Assembly (NCBI RefSeq): GCF_021021435.1
Contig: NZ_JAINWI010000004.1
Location: 280,702-344,701 of the forward strand
From: Seohaeicola saemankumensis
Lineage (GTDB): Bacteria > Pseudomonadota > Alphaproteobacteria > Rhodobacterales > Rhodobacteraceae
Direction of reading: 5' to 3'
DNA: 64,000 nt
The notes beneath the pieces are model-generated. The model was given only the letters and a program-made list of their open reading frames with translations, did not search any database and was not told the origin of the DNA. The translations under genes were made by a program, and so were the position numbers. Below, in pieces: positions 44,690 to 53,934 of this stretch (its first letter is position 1; every line of letters starts with the position of its first letter).

Positions 44690-45073
44690 TCATGCCCGTT
44701 TCTCGACTTGCGTCGCACGCGTGGCTTCGATTGTCATTTTCCGACCACTTTTGTCATAAGTTTCAAGCGTGGACCGGATCCGGCGCAAGGTTGAAATACG
44801 CTCTGCCACTGTGCGGATCCCTTCCAGGGCCCCGTCCAGAAGCGCCTGATTTCGCGCCAGTTTTTCGCTCAACCGCGACAATTCCAGACTCCGCTCCATT
44901 CCCTTGGCGTTCAAGACTTCAATCAGCCGCTCTTTTTCATGAAGGCTATGGGAAATCGCGTCGAGATCGCCAGCCAGCAGTGATTCTCGCTCTTGATCCA
45001 GCAGGTCGCCCAAGGCACAAAGCAGCGTATTGACCAGGGCAGGCGAAGTCTTCGTGGGCCGTATTTCATCCAT
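44690..45073 (-). CDS. flgN: FlgN-like flagellar export chaperone
   Basis: A 127-aa helical cytoplasmic protein. FlgN-type chaperones escort FlgK and FlgL to the export gate. The sequence has the FlgN pattern of two long helices: LCALGDLLDQERESLLAGDL with the conserved E-R-L linkage in HEKERLIEVL, and a basic C-terminal helix (STLRRIRSTLETYDKSG). It overlaps flgJ by 8 bases. FlgN is poorly conserved, so the identity rests on this pattern and on context. Confidence 0.7.
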   Translation of the reverse strand: MDEIRPTKTSPALVNTLLCALGDLLDQERESLLAGDLDAISHSLHEKERLIEVLNAKGMERSLELSRLSEKLARNQALLDGALEGIRTVAERISTLRRIRSTLETYDKSGRKMTIEATRATQVEKRA

Positions 45074-45359
45074 TCTGCTGATCCTTCAAAGCCAGATAAA
45101 TGGTCTCGGCCAAACCGATTCCACCCGATTTCACCATCTCGTTTGCCTGCGTATCACGCAGGAGTGACGCAAACTGATCTTCGCCTGCGCCGCCGCCAAA
45201 TTCCTGCCTGGTTTTCCCCAACCCTGCGTGTTTGAGCATCTCCGAAAGAAAACTAGCTTCGAGCTTTTCTGCTGTCTCCCGCAATGGATCTTTGGCAGGT
45301 TTGCCCGTCTTCTGAGGCGGATCAACATTGAGGGTGAAGGGTGAAAGCCCGTCTGACAT
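45066..45359 (-). CDS. flgJ: FlgJ-type rod-binding protein (single domain)
   Basis: Rod-binding domain protein that helps rod assembly. 97 aa from the ATG at 45359. It carries the FlgJ N-terminal signature: LEASFLSEMLKHAGLGK, the GGGAGEDQFASLL segment and SGGIGLAETIYLAL. The muramidase domain found in enterobacterial FlgJ is absent, which fits the separate lytic transglycosylase at 30.2 kb. It is divergent from fliK. Confidence 0.88.
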   Translation of the reverse strand: MSDGLSPFTLNVDPPQKTGKPAKDPLRETAEKLEASFLSEMLKHAGLGKTRQEFGGGAGEDQFASLLRDTQANEMVKSGGIGLAETIYLALKDQQNG

Positions 45360-45467
45360 TGGATTGCTCCTTTTGTGAAATTTTATGGATCTTGCCAACA
45401 CAGCGGTAAAGAACCGGTAACCAGATACCTGCATATTGAAGGAGACGAGACGTTCGGAGGTCAAAAA

Positions 45468-47159
45468 GTGTTCCTGTCACCACAAATGCTTTCTTCGCGT
45501 GGTTCCCATCCGGGCATTTCGGGATTGTCCTTGGGTCAGCTTCCGGCTGGCGGGCGACACAAGGTGGGCGAACATGAAATCGTGGTCGAAAGGATCGATT
45601 TCTCCGATGTCCTTGAAGCGGCGCAGGTGGTGATCCTACCCGCTCAATCGGTGCCTGCGGGGCAGAATGATGTGCTCCGGATTGAAGAGGCGCCCGATAT
45701 TGGGCTTGCATCTGTTAGCGTCGAATTTGGTTCCGAAACGGATTCTGGTTCATTGAACCGGACGGAGGACGAAAGTTCGTTCACGGATCAAATTGCGTGG
45801 GTCTCTGGTGAAACTGTTCGTTCCACGGTCACGGGTGCGACCCCCGTCACCGATTTTGCTTTGGAACAGGATGTCGTGCGGACCGTTGGTCACCCGGATG
45901 ATAGGACACTGGTCCGTTTGCCTAACGGTTCACGACCTCTTCCGGATTTCCCCTCCCCGAATATGATGACGGGGTCTGACAAGGCTGTCTTTTTGCCGGA
46001 TCGGGCCGAAGCAGTCCCTGTTTCGTCACCGCTACCTGAACAGCAGAGCAGTTTGGTCGATGGTTCTGTGTTGGTCGATGGTTTTATAACTGAAAACCTG
46101 AGGGTCGGGCCTGTGTTGTCTGCGTCTACAAATCGGGCAAAGCAAATATCCATAGCCTCTGACATTCAAGTGACCCGGGATACGAACTCTCTTGCGCGGG
46201 GAGCAGGCGATTTATTGGCTGATGTCGGGCGGTTTGTATCCTTTGAACCGGACAAGACGTCCCATACAAGTAACACAGCAAAACACGGTACATTAGTTCT
46301 TGAGGATGTTTCGCAAATGGCGCGATCAAATGGTTCGGTTTTGCGGAACACACCTGAAATGGAGACAGGCAAGGATTTGCCAGCCACCACACGAAAGGCA
46401 GGTGTCGTGCAACTGCCTGTTTCGGGCCCAATTGCCTTGCCTCAGGTCATCCCTTTGCCGTTCCCTAAAGGTCTGGAAGCCCAGCCAGTAGTCCAAGTTG
46501 AAGCAACTGAACCGGTCGTGGACCATTCCGGCAAGACGTTTGAGCAGGCAGTTTTGCCCCCAGCGCAAAACGCGCGATTGGCGCTGCCTGTGACAATAAC
46601 CCCTGTGCCAGCAGACATAGTCGGGCTGGCCGAGAAACTTGCCTCTACCACTCCGGCCTTGGACGCCTCCTCTGTTGAACCGTTGGGTATGGCTGCCGAG
46701 GCGGCTTTGGAGGTTGTGGGCGGGCAATCCGCGCCAGCAATGCGTGGTGAATTCTCAGCCAACCCTTCCGTGATGCCCCGAATGATTGTGCACCAGATAT
46801 TCGATGCGACGCTGCGTGCAGTCGAGCGTCCGGTTGACCTGATTCTGGACCCGCAAGAGTTGGGAAAGGTTCGTATCAGTATGGTGATGGCCGAGAATGG
46901 AATCACGATCAGTATTCTCGCTGAGCGACCGGAAACGCTGGACCTTATCCGTCGCCACATAGACCATTTGGCGCATGAACTGCGCCAGATCGGATATGGC
47001 ACAATCGGTTTCACTTTCGGGCAACACAATCGGGGTCGCGATAGCGCGCAGGCATGGACCGGCGCGCCTGAGGTCGCCGCATCAACCGTGGTTGGTGTGC
47101 CGTCACAAGAGGGGCAGGGCGCAAACCAGCGGGACGCCGGTCTGGATATTCGAGTCTAG
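45468..47159 (+). CDS. fliK: flagellar hook-length control protein FliK
   Basis: Measures hook length and triggers the FlhB export switch. 563 aa from a GTG at 45468, chosen because GGAGG lies seven bases before it; an earlier GTG at 45375 lacks such a site. The first ~440 residues are a long, low-complexity, poorly conserved stretch, as in other FliK proteins. The C-terminal FliK domain is clear: RPVDLILDPQELGKVRISMV near residue 460 and LDLIRRHIDHLAHELRQIGY near 500. It is followed by flgD after 11 bases. Confidence 0.88.
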   Translation: MFLSPQMLSSRGSHPGISGLSLGQLPAGGRHKVGEHEIVVERIDFSDVLEAAQVVILPAQSVPAGQNDVLRIEEAPDIGLASVSVEFGSETDSGSLNRTEDESSFTDQIAWVSGETVRSTVTGATPVTDFALEQDVVRTVGHPDDRTLVRLPNGSRPLPDFPSPNMMTGSDKAVFLPDRAEAVPVSSPLPEQQSSLVDGSVLVDGFITENLRVGPVLSASTNRAKQISIASDIQVTRDTNSLARGAGDLLADVGRFVSFEPDKTSHTSNTAKHGTLVLEDVSQMARSNGSVLRNTPEMETGKDLPATTRKAGVVQLPVSGPIALPQVIPLPFPKGLEAQPVVQVEATEPVVDHSGKTFEQAVLPPAQNARLALPVTITPVPADIVGLAEKLASTTPALDASSVEPLGMAAEAALEVVGGQSAPAMRGEFSANPSVMPRMIVHQIFDATLRAVERPVDLILDPQELGKVRISMVMAENGITISILAERPETLDLIRRHIDHLAHELRQIGYGTIGFTFGQHNRGRDSAQAWTGAPEVAASTVVGVPSQEGQGANQRDAGLDIRV

Positions 47160-47170
47160 AGGAAAAGAGA

Positions 47171-47821
47171 ATGACAACTGTGGAGGCAGTGGGTGCGAAT
47201 GTTGCAGCACGACCAGTGAATGCAGCACAGAAACCAGTGATCGATTCGGATTTCGAGACGTTTCTGAAAATGCTCACCACGCAAATGAAGAATCAGGACC
47301 CTTTGAATCCCATGGATTCTTCGGACTTTGCCGTTCAACTCGCAACGTTCTCCTCGGTAGAGCAGCAAGTTTTGACGAATGATCTTCTCAAGGGTCTTTC
47401 TACGCAGATGGGGCAGGCCGGTATGGCGCAGCTTGCGCCTTGGGTCGGTATGGATGCGCGGGCGCCCATGCCGGCGCGATTCGACGGATTTCCCGTGACA
47501 CTTCAAGTCAGGCCGGAGCCGACTGCAGATTCGGCGATTTTGGTTGTTCGGAATGACAGGGGCGAGGTCGTCGATAGCCGACCCCTTTCCCTGACTGATG
47601 ACAGTGCCGAGTGGAGCGGACGGGACGGCGCCGGGCAAAGCCTTCCGTCAGGTCTCTACCAGTTCGAGGTGGAAAGTTATCTTCAGGATACACTTCAACA
47701 AACATCTATTCCTGAAGTCTACGGGCGCGTGATAGAGGCACGTATTGAAAATGGGGCAACCGTTCTGCTTATGGAGGGCGGCGCGGTTATCGCTGCGGAT
47801 AAAGTCACTGCCGTGCGGTAG
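47171..47821 (+). CDS. flgD: flagellar hook cap/assembly protein FlgD
   Basis: Scaffold needed for hook growth. 216 aa. The N-terminal FlgD signature is complete: FLKMLTTQMKNQDPLNPMDS followed by FAVQLATFSSVEQQ. The C-terminal half is a tudor/Fn3-like beta domain. It is co-transcribed with fliK and is the last flagellar gene of the locus. Its hook subunit partner FlgE is at 16.9 kb. Confidence 0.94.
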   Translation: MTTVEAVGANVAARPVNAAQKPVIDSDFETFLKMLTTQMKNQDPLNPMDSSDFAVQLATFSSVEQQVLTNDLLKGLSTQMGQAGMAQLAPWVGMDARAPMPARFDGFPVTLQVRPEPTADSAILVVRNDRGEVVDSRPLSLTDDSAEWSGRDGAGQSLPSGLYQFEVESYLQDTLQQTSIPEVYGRVIEARIENGATVLLMEGGAVIAADKVTAVR

Positions 47822-47846
47822 CAGAGAACAAAACGACTGCAATGAG

Positions 47847-47869
47847 GTTCGTCAGCGACTGTGACGAAC
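47847..47869 (+). terminator. hairpin after flgD
   Basis: GTTCGTCA-GCGACTG-TGACGAAC, an 8-bp perfect stem with a 7-base loop, 25 bases past the flgD stop. There is no T-tract, so it may be a processing or weak termination signal marking the end of the flagellar locus. Confidence 0.45.
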
Positions 47870-47961
47870 AGGGCTGTGGACGCTGACAATATGTCATGTC
47901 CATAGGGAAAAGCCGGTGCTACGGTCGCTTTGCCAAATAAGGAGGCTGAGACATCGAACCT

Positions 47962-48867
47962 GTGCGAGATATCTTGAACAGTGGTCCTCTGCCTGCATTG
48001 AAGCGACAGCTTGTCGAGATGCGTCTTGTTCCGGAATGCGCGGAATGGACCCCTCTGGAAGGCGGGCGTTCCAACAGGCTTTGGCGGGTTCAAAGATCGT
48101 CCGGGGATATTGTCGTCAAACTCTATATCGCTGGGACGGCAACGCCGCTATTCGCGAATGATGCCGGCGCCGAAGCAAAGGTCCTGGCGCATTTGAAAGA
48201 CACAGGCCTTGCTCCTGCGCCCGTCCATAATGGAAGCCTGTCCTCGGGTTCCATCCTGATCTACGCCTATCAGGATGGGTTGAACTGGCGGGCAGGACCG
48301 GAACAGCCGGCTAAGGTGTTGAAGACCCTGCATCAACTCTCGGTGCCATCCGGATTGCGGACTCTTCCAGGTGCACCGGATGGCTCCCGGGCGTTACTGG
48401 ATCAGACGTTTGCCATATTGAAGATGATACCTGTCGATCTTGCCGCCGACATTCAGAAACTGCGCCCCGTCGGGAGTGTTCCACCCTCCGGAATTCGCCA
48501 GATTTTGCACGGTGATCCGGTTCCGGACAATTTTGTCTGTTCACCACGTGATGCCCTGTCCGTCCCCGTTCTGATTGACTGGCAATGTCCGGCGCTGGGC
48601 GATCCGGTTCTGGATCTGGCCTTGTTTCTGTCACCTGCAATGCAACATGTCACGCGGGGCACAGCCCTGTCGGAGCAAGAGTGCCGCCGCTTTCTTGACG
48701 CCTATAACGATCGGGCAACCGAAGCCCGTCTCAAGGCATTGCTACCTTTTCTCCATTGGCGCATGGCGGCTTACTGCCTTTGGAAGATCACAAGGGATAA
48801 ACCCGATCACGCCTATGCCGCTGCGCTAGAAGCAGAACTTGCGGCGTTGAAACACGTCCACGCCTAA
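47962..48867 (+). CDS. phosphotransferase (APH/choline kinase-like)
   Basis: A 301-aa kinase-fold protein of the aminoglycoside phosphotransferase / choline kinase superfamily. The nucleotide lysine lies in DIVVKLYI near residue 50, the catalytic HGDPVPDNF near 185, and the metal-binding aspartate in VLIDWQCPALGDPVLDLALF. The substrate is unknown; a small alcohol such as thiamine or choline is as likely as a drug. The frame opens at 47950; GTG at 47962 is the only normal start near the ribosome site, yet GGAGG (47941-47945) lies 16 bases before it. An ATC at 47953 has ideal spacing. It does not look flagellar. Confidence 0.8.
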   Translation: MRDILNSGPLPALKRQLVEMRLVPECAEWTPLEGGRSNRLWRVQRSSGDIVVKLYIAGTATPLFANDAGAEAKVLAHLKDTGLAPAPVHNGSLSSGSILIYAYQDGLNWRAGPEQPAKVLKTLHQLSVPSGLRTLPGAPDGSRALLDQTFAILKMIPVDLAADIQKLRPVGSVPPSGIRQILHGDPVPDNFVCSPRDALSVPVLIDWQCPALGDPVLDLALFLSPAMQHVTRGTALSEQECRRFLDAYNDRATEARLKALLPFLHWRMAAYCLWKITRDKPDHAYAAALEAELAALKHVHA

Positions 48868-48871
48868 GCAG

Positions 48872-50404
48872 TCAGACCAACATCACGGCCAGAATTGTCC
48901 CGCCAGCACCTGCAGTTGCGCCCAAAACCAACCAAAGGATCGTCCACCACGGATTCTGTCGTGGCGGAGGATCACCTGCACTGGCCTGTCGGATCAATGC
49001 AGCCTCGACCAGTCCCGGCAAGCGGGGTCCGAAACGGGCCAAGACCTGCGCTGTCTTGCCTAGATCACGCAGAACCGCACGTGGGCCAATACTTTGCTTG
49101 ATGTAGTCCTCGACAATGGGTTTTGCGACTTCCCAGATGTTGATCTGGGGATAGAGGCTCCGGGCGACGCCTTCGACCACGACCATGGTACGCTGTAGCA
49201 AGATCAACTCGGTCCGTGTTTCCATGCCGAACCGCTCGGTCACATCGAAGAGATAGCTGAGCAGCCGTCCCATCGAAATCTGAGTGGCATCCATCCCGAA
49301 GATCGGTTCGCCGACAGCGCGCAACGCGCGGGCAAATTCATCCACATCCCGATCTGCAGGAACATAGCCGGCTTCAAAATGGACTTCAGCAACACGTTTG
49401 TAGTCCTTGCGGATGAATCCATAGAGGATCTCGGCGTAGACGCGGCGGGTATATTCGTCGATATGCCCCATGATCCCGAAATCATAGGCGATGATATCGC
49501 CATTCGCAGCGACTTTCAGGTTCCCCTGATGCATGTCGGCATGGAAAAAACCGTCGCGCAGCGCGTGGTTCAGGAACAGTTGCAACACCCGTTCACCCAA
49601 CTCGCGCCGGTTATGCCCCGCGGCGTCGATGGCGTCGTTGTCACCCAGGGGCTGGCCTTCGACCCAACTCATGGTCATCACACGGCGGGCAGAGAACATC
49701 CACTGGATGCTGGGTAGCCCGAATCCTTTGTCCTGTGCTGTATTGGCTGCAAATTCGGAGGCAGAGGAGGATTCGAGTCTCAGGTCCAATTCGCCCAGAA
49801 CGACTCCTTCGAAATGGGCGATCACATCATTGGGGCGCAGCCGGCGTGATGCAGGTGACAGGGATTCGATCACGTTGGCCGCAAAATAGAAGGCGTCGAT
49901 ATCCTTGCGGAACGCCTTTTCGATGCCTGGACGCAGCACTTTGACAGCAACGTCTTCGCCTGTGTCGCGCAGTCTTGCGCGGTGCACTTGAGCGATAGAC
50001 GCAGCGGCGACGGGTGGCCCGAATTCAGAGAAAATCTCATCTACAGACAGGCCTAATTCCGCCTCGATACTGGCTTTGGCCTGCCCGATCGAAAAGGGCG
50101 GGAGCTTGTCCTGCAAAACCCTGAGTTGAACCGCAAGCTCGTCGCCCACCACATCGGGGCGGGTCGAAAGGACCTGACCGAATTTGATATAGGCAGGTCC
50201 CAGTGCCGTCAGCGCACGGGTGGCGGGGGGCATTGTCACGTCGCCCTTGATCCCCAACCAACGGAAGGGCCAGACCAGTCCGCGCAGGACCACGCGCAAA
50301 AGCGGCGGCGCGCTGAGGGCGTCCAGCACCACTTCCATTGCGCCTGTCCGCTCGAACGTGGCGCCCGTGCGGATCAGTCGCCAGATGTTGTGGGGTCCGC
50401 GCAT
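48872..50404 (-). CDS. ubiB: ubiquinone biosynthesis kinase-like protein UbiB
   Basis: ABC1/ADCK-family atypical kinase needed for aerobic ubiquinone synthesis, in the inner membrane. 510 aa from the ATG at 50404. The family KxGQ motif (YIKFGQVLSTRPDVV) is near residue 80, the kinase-like core follows with VAVKVLRPG and HADMHQGNLKV, and the C-terminus carries transmembrane segments (WWTILWLVLGATAG...). It starts one base after the ubiE stop, in the conserved ubiE-ubiB order. Confidence 0.94.
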   Translation of the reverse strand: MRGPHNIWRLIRTGATFERTGAMEVVLDALSAPPLLRVVLRGLVWPFRWLGIKGDVTMPPATRALTALGPAYIKFGQVLSTRPDVVGDELAVQLRVLQDKLPPFSIGQAKASIEAELGLSVDEIFSEFGPPVAAASIAQVHRARLRDTGEDVAVKVLRPGIEKAFRKDIDAFYFAANVIESLSPASRRLRPNDVIAHFEGVVLGELDLRLESSSASEFAANTAQDKGFGLPSIQWMFSARRVMTMSWVEGQPLGDNDAIDAAGHNRRELGERVLQLFLNHALRDGFFHADMHQGNLKVAANGDIIAYDFGIMGHIDEYTRRVYAEILYGFIRKDYKRVAEVHFEAGYVPADRDVDEFARALRAVGEPIFGMDATQISMGRLLSYLFDVTERFGMETRTELILLQRTMVVVEGVARSLYPQINIWEVAKPIVEDYIKQSIGPRAVLRDLGKTAQVLARFGPRLPGLVEAALIRQASAGDPPPRQNPWWTILWLVLGATAGAGGTILAVMLV

Positions 50405-50405
50405 T

Positions 50406-51158
50406 TCAGATTTTCCAGCCCGAATGCAGTGCGGCAATACCAAGGCTCAGGTTGCGGTATTTGGCCTGCTCGAATCCGGCGTCACGCACCATGCCTAGAA
50501 ATGTCTCCTGATCCGGAAATTTACGTATGGATTCAACAAGGTATTGATAGCTGTCCCGATCGTTGGCGATAATTTGGCCCATCGTCGGGATTACGTTGAA
50601 CGAATAGCGGTCATAGGCCCATTGCATCCCGGGATTGGGGAGCTGGCTGAATTCTAGCACCATCAGACGACCACCGGGTTTCAGAACACGGTACGCCTCG
50701 TTCAGGGCTTCTTGCGGGCGTGTCACGTTCCGGATGCCAAACGAGATCGTGTAGACGTCGAAACTATTATCCTCGAAGGGCAGCGACATTGCGTCGCCTA
50801 CGACCCAATCGAGCATGCCGGCCATCTGTTCGGCTTCGGCGCGCTTGCGCCCTTCGACCAGCATTGGTTCGGTGAGGTCCAGAACCGTCGCATGGGCATA
50901 GCCCGCGCGCTTCAGATAACGGAAACTGATGTCGCCGGTGCCGCCCGCCACGTCCAGTAGCCTTGTGCCAGCGCGCGGGGCAAGCCAATCCATCATCGCA
51001 TCTTTCCAGATGCGGTGGATGCCCATCGACATCACATCGTTCATGACATCGTATTTGGACGCGACAGACCCGAAGACCCCGCGCACGCGACCGGCTTTTT
51101 CCGACTCCGGTACGTCCTGAAACCCGAAATGCGTGGTTCTGTTATCTTGCTCGTCCAT
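50406..51158 (-). CDS. ubiE: ubiquinone/menaquinone C-methyltransferase UbiE
   Basis: S-adenosylmethionine-dependent C-methylation in ubiquinone synthesis. 250 aa. The SAM-binding motif [13 protein letters not shown] is at residues 67-79; the UbiE signatures [18 protein letters not shown] and [16 protein letters not shown] are present. It is divergent from mutM and is followed directly by ubiB. Confidence 0.96.
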   Translation of the reverse strand: MDEQDNRTTHFGFQDVPESEKAGRVRGVFGSVASKYDVMNDVMSMGIHRIWKDAMMDWLAPRAGTRLLDVAGGTGDISFRYLKRAGYAHATVLDLTEPMLVEGRKRAEAEQMAGMLDWVVGDAMSLPFEDNSFDVYTISFGIRNVTRPQEALNEAYRVLKPGGRLMVLEFSQLPNPGMQWAYDRYSFNVIPTMGQIIANDRDSYQYLVESIRKFPDQETFLGMVRDAGFEQAKYRNLSLGIAALHSGWKI

Positions 51159-51266
51159 CTGGTCTTGCCGTTCCTTGTTTCACTCCTTCTTATAGGGCGC
51201 GGGCAGGGGGCTGCAATGCGCCCCTTGTCGCTGCCCGTGCCAAAGTCTTGATCCGCAGGAATCCCC

Positions 51267-52118
51267 ATGCCCGAATTGCCCGAGGTTGAAACCGTCCGTC
51301 GCGGCCTTGCGCCTGTCATGGAAGAGCAGGTGATCGCAGGGGCGCTTGTGAACCGTCCTGACCTGCGATGGCCGTTCCCCGCCAATATGGCGGCCAGGCT
51401 GACGGGGCGGCGTGTGCTGGCCTTGCGACGCAGGTCAAAATACATCCTCGCAGATTTGGATAGCGGTGAGTCTTTGCTGATTCATCTGGGCATGTCAGGC
51501 CGGATGCTGGTGTCCGGCGACCCGTTGGGACGCTTTGTGCATGACCATCCCGCGCCTGCAAAACATGACCATGTCGTGTTGACGATGGAGAACGGGGCAC
51601 GCATCACATTCAACGATCCTCGCCGTTTTGGCGCGATGGATCTGCTTGAAACCGCCACGGCCGATCAGCATAAACTGCTGTCGGGGATCGGGCCGGAACC
51701 TTTGGGCAATGATTTCAGCGAACCGCATCTTGTGGCAGCGTTCAAGGGTCGTAACACGCCCGTCAAATCGGCGCTTCTGGATCAGCGCATCATTGCGGGA
51801 CTGGGCAACATCTATGTCTGCGAAACCCTGTTTCGGGCAGGAATCTCGCCAAAACGCAAAGCCGGGCAGATTACCGTATCAAGAGTTGCAGGGCTGGTGC
51901 CGGTCATCCGTCAGGTCCTGATCGAGGCGATCGAGGCAGGCGGTTCGTCCCTGCGTGATTTCCGGCAAGCCGATGGCGAGCTTGGCTATTTCCAGCATCG
52001 TTTCGATGCCTATGGACGCGAGAACGAGCCCTGTCGCGGGCCGGACTGCAACGGGACAATTGCGCGGATCGTGCAATCGGGGCGGTCATCCTTCTATTGC
52101 CCGGTTTGCCAAAGATGA
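51267..52118 (+). CDS. mutM: formamidopyrimidine-DNA glycosylase
   Basis: Removes 8-oxoguanine and ring-opened purines from DNA and cuts the strand. 283 aa. The catalytic N-terminus [14 protein letters not shown] gives P2 and E3; the loop lysine lies in [10 protein letters not shown] near residue 58. The C-terminal zinc finger is C-x4-C ... C-x2-C (PCRGPDC, then FYCPVCQR), as usual for this group. It is divergent from ubiE and followed by the enoyl-CoA hydratase gene. Confidence 0.96.
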   Translation: MPELPEVETVRRGLAPVMEEQVIAGALVNRPDLRWPFPANMAARLTGRRVLALRRRSKYILADLDSGESLLIHLGMSGRMLVSGDPLGRFVHDHPAPAKHDHVVLTMENGARITFNDPRRFGAMDLLETATADQHKLLSGIGPEPLGNDFSEPHLVAAFKGRNTPVKSALLDQRIIAGLGNIYVCETLFRAGISPKRKAGQITVSRVAGLVPVIRQVLIEAIEAGGSSLRDFRQADGELGYFQHRFDAYGRENEPCRGPDCNGTIARIVQSGRSSFYCPVCQR

Positions 52119-52182
52119 CTTGATCGACGCGCGCAAGGTGATACTCAATCAGCTGTGGTGATAACAAGCGAAAGCAAAATGT

Positions 52183-52959
52183 ATGGCTTATGAGACGATC
52201 ATCGTTGATGTTGAAGACCACGTCGCACTCATCACGCTGAACCGACCGAATGCCCTGAACGCGCTGAATGACCAGTTGTTGGGCGAACTTGCGGATGCAC
52301 TGACAGGGTGCCAGAACAACGAAAAGGTGCGCTGCATCGTGATCACCGGATCGGAGAAGGCTTTTGCCGCCGGTGCGGATATCAAGATGATGGCCGAAAA
52401 AACATTCGTCGATGTGTTCGCCGGAGATCTTTTCACACCCGAATCCGAACAGATCCTGCGGGTTCGCAAGCCAATCATTGCGGCTGTTTCCGGCTATGCG
52501 CTGGGCGGCGGATGCGAGTTGGCCATGATGTGCGATTTCATCATTGCGTCTGACACAGCGAAATTCGGCCAGCCCGAAATCAACCTTGGTGTAGTCGCGG
52601 GCCTTGGCGGCACACAGCGCCTGACCCGCGCCATTGGCAAGGCCAAGGCGATGGACATGAACCTGACGGGTCGTTTCATGGATGCCGAAGAGGCAGAGCG
52701 CTCGGGGCTGGTGTCCCGCGTGGTGCCTGTGAAAAAGCTGATGGAAGAAACAATGGCAGCGGCGCAGAAAATCGCCGAAAAAAGCATGGTGACGGTGATG
52801 GTCGTCAAGGAAGCGGTCAACCGTTCCTTCGAGACATCGCTGCGCGAGGGTCTGCTATTCGAGCGCAGGGTTTTCCACTCGCTGTTCGCCAGCGAGGACC
52901 AGAAAGAGGGCATGGCGGCTTTCCTTGAAAAGCGCACGCCCCAGTTCCGCGACCGGTAA
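52183..52959 (+). CDS. enoyl-CoA hydratase
   Basis: Hydrates trans-2-enoyl-CoA in fatty-acid or aromatic degradation, in the cytoplasm. 258 aa, crotonase fold. The oxyanion-hole segments [10 protein letters not shown] and [14 protein letters not shown] are present, and the two catalytic glutamates are E112 (GGGCELA) and E132 (GQPEINLG). The exact substrate is open; it lies away from other beta-oxidation genes, between mutM and rpsT, a conserved position in the family. Confidence 0.92.
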   Translation: MAYETIIVDVEDHVALITLNRPNALNALNDQLLGELADALTGCQNNEKVRCIVITGSEKAFAAGADIKMMAEKTFVDVFAGDLFTPESEQILRVRKPIIAAVSGYALGGGCELAMMCDFIIASDTAKFGQPEINLGVVAGLGGTQRLTRAIGKAKAMDMNLTGRFMDAEEAERSGLVSRVVPVKKLMEETMAAAQKIAEKSMVTVMVVKEAVNRSFETSLREGLLFERRVFHSLFASEDQKEGMAAFLEKRTPQFRDR

Positions 52960-52982
52960 GGCTCGGGCCTGTCTCGGCATTC

Positions 52983-53001
52983 GGCGGGTTCAGAGCCCGC
53001 C
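52983..53001 (+). terminator. hairpin after enoyl-CoA hydratase
   Basis: GGCGGG-TTCAGAG-CCCGCC, a 6-bp GC stem 23 bases past the stop. It lacks a T-tract, so termination is only possible. Confidence 0.35.
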
Positions 53002-53164
53002 GGATGCGTGCAGACATTTTCGGGTTTTCAAACAGAGCGGTTTGCCGTAAGAGGCACCCTTACATGCGCGTGAGACCCGCTCTGGTCAGAATCAGCCGGT
53101 TAATAAACCCGGTCCGGGCTCGTTGCGCTATTGATATTCAACTGACCCGGAAAGTGGGAAAAAC

Positions 53165-53428
53165 ATGGCTAACTCGCCTCAGGCAAAAAAACGCGCCCGT
53201 CAGAACGAAGCACGTTTCGAAGTAAACAAAGCACGCCGTTCGCGTATCCGCACATTCATCCGCAAAGTCGAGGAGGCGATTGCTTCCGGCGACAAAGCCG
53301 TTGCAGCAGCGGCGCTTCAGGCTGCCCAGCCGGAAATGATGCGCGGCGTCACCAAAGGTGTGTTGCACAAAAACACCGTCGCGCGGAAGATGTCCCGCTT
53401 GGCAGCGCGGGTCAAAGCACTAGGCTGA
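53165..53428 (+). CDS. rpsT: 30S ribosomal protein S20
   Basis: Primary 16S rRNA-binding protein. 87 aa, strongly basic, two-helix type: [18 protein letters not shown] at the N-terminus, [20 protein letters not shown] in the middle, and [18 protein letters not shown] at the C-terminus, all typical. The ATG follows GTGGGAAAAAC. A strong terminator follows it, so it is separate from dnaA. Confidence 0.96.
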   Translation: MANSPQAKKRARQNEARFEVNKARRSRIRTFIRKVEEAIASGDKAVAAAALQAAQPEMMRGVTKGVLHKNTVARKMSRLAARVKALG

Positions 53429-53444
53429 ATCGCCTAAATGATTG

Positions 53445-53478
53445 AAGAAAAAAGCGTCGCTTCGAGCGGCGCTTTTTT
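53445..53478 (+). terminator. rho-independent terminator of rpsT
   Basis: GCGTCGC-TTCGA-GCGGCGC (7-bp stem with one G-U pair, flanked by an A-run and a T-run that extend it), ending in seven T residues, 26 bases after the rpsT stop. Confidence 0.9.
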
Positions 53479-53934
53479 TGTTTTGTGTCCGGTTTGATCG
53501 GCGCGAGAGATTCTTTTTCGAAAAGCATGAGTCAAGGTCATAGTTCGGTTGCCTAGCCTTCGCGGCAATTGGTAATTTCAGTTAGCGAGTCACTTCGCCT
53601 TGGAGGGACAGGGGTGCTGACAGGCCTTATACAAAAGGCTCGAAGGCAACGCAGAGTACGGGTTCAGGCATGATTGGGCATGTCAGTTCTGTATTTGCGG
53701 AATCACCGTTTGAGCGGTGAACCATGTCTTTCTATTTGTGCAGTTTTTGTGCCTGACGATGGAAGCTGCCTTTTTGGGACGGGCCGCGAACATGGGGGAT
53801 GAAAACTGTACCGATTGGTCATGAGTTTGCCGACCCCGTGTCATTGCCGCTGCGGCAATGCAATGGATTGGTATGCTTGATGCATCCGGGTGAGGTGGGT
53901 TCGGTGAATATGAACAGGCGGGACTTGGGGACGA
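53479..53934 (+). promoter_or_regulatory. dnaA: dnaA leader / gene-free region
   Basis: About 456 bases between the rpsT terminator and dnaA with no coding potential I can support. It must contain the dnaA promoter. No cluster of DnaA boxes (TTATNCACA) is present; only TTATACAAA at 53627 is close. Three hairpins stand out: GCCTT/AAGGC at 53624-53639, TCACCG/CGGTGA at 53703-53720, and a 9-base-armed inverted repeat CATTGCCGC-T-GCGGCAATG at 53842-53860, about 75 bases before the start. The last looks like an operator or an mRNA structure. Confidence 0.5.

Noticed and set aside
45406..45420. GTAA-N7-GTAA upstream of fliK as a CtrA site
   Set aside because: On the minus strand TTAC-N7-TTAC departs from consensus in both halves; may be a chance repeat.
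53479..53934. oriC next to dnaA
   Set aside because: No cluster of DnaA boxes and no clear AT-rich unwinding element; one imperfect box is not enough.
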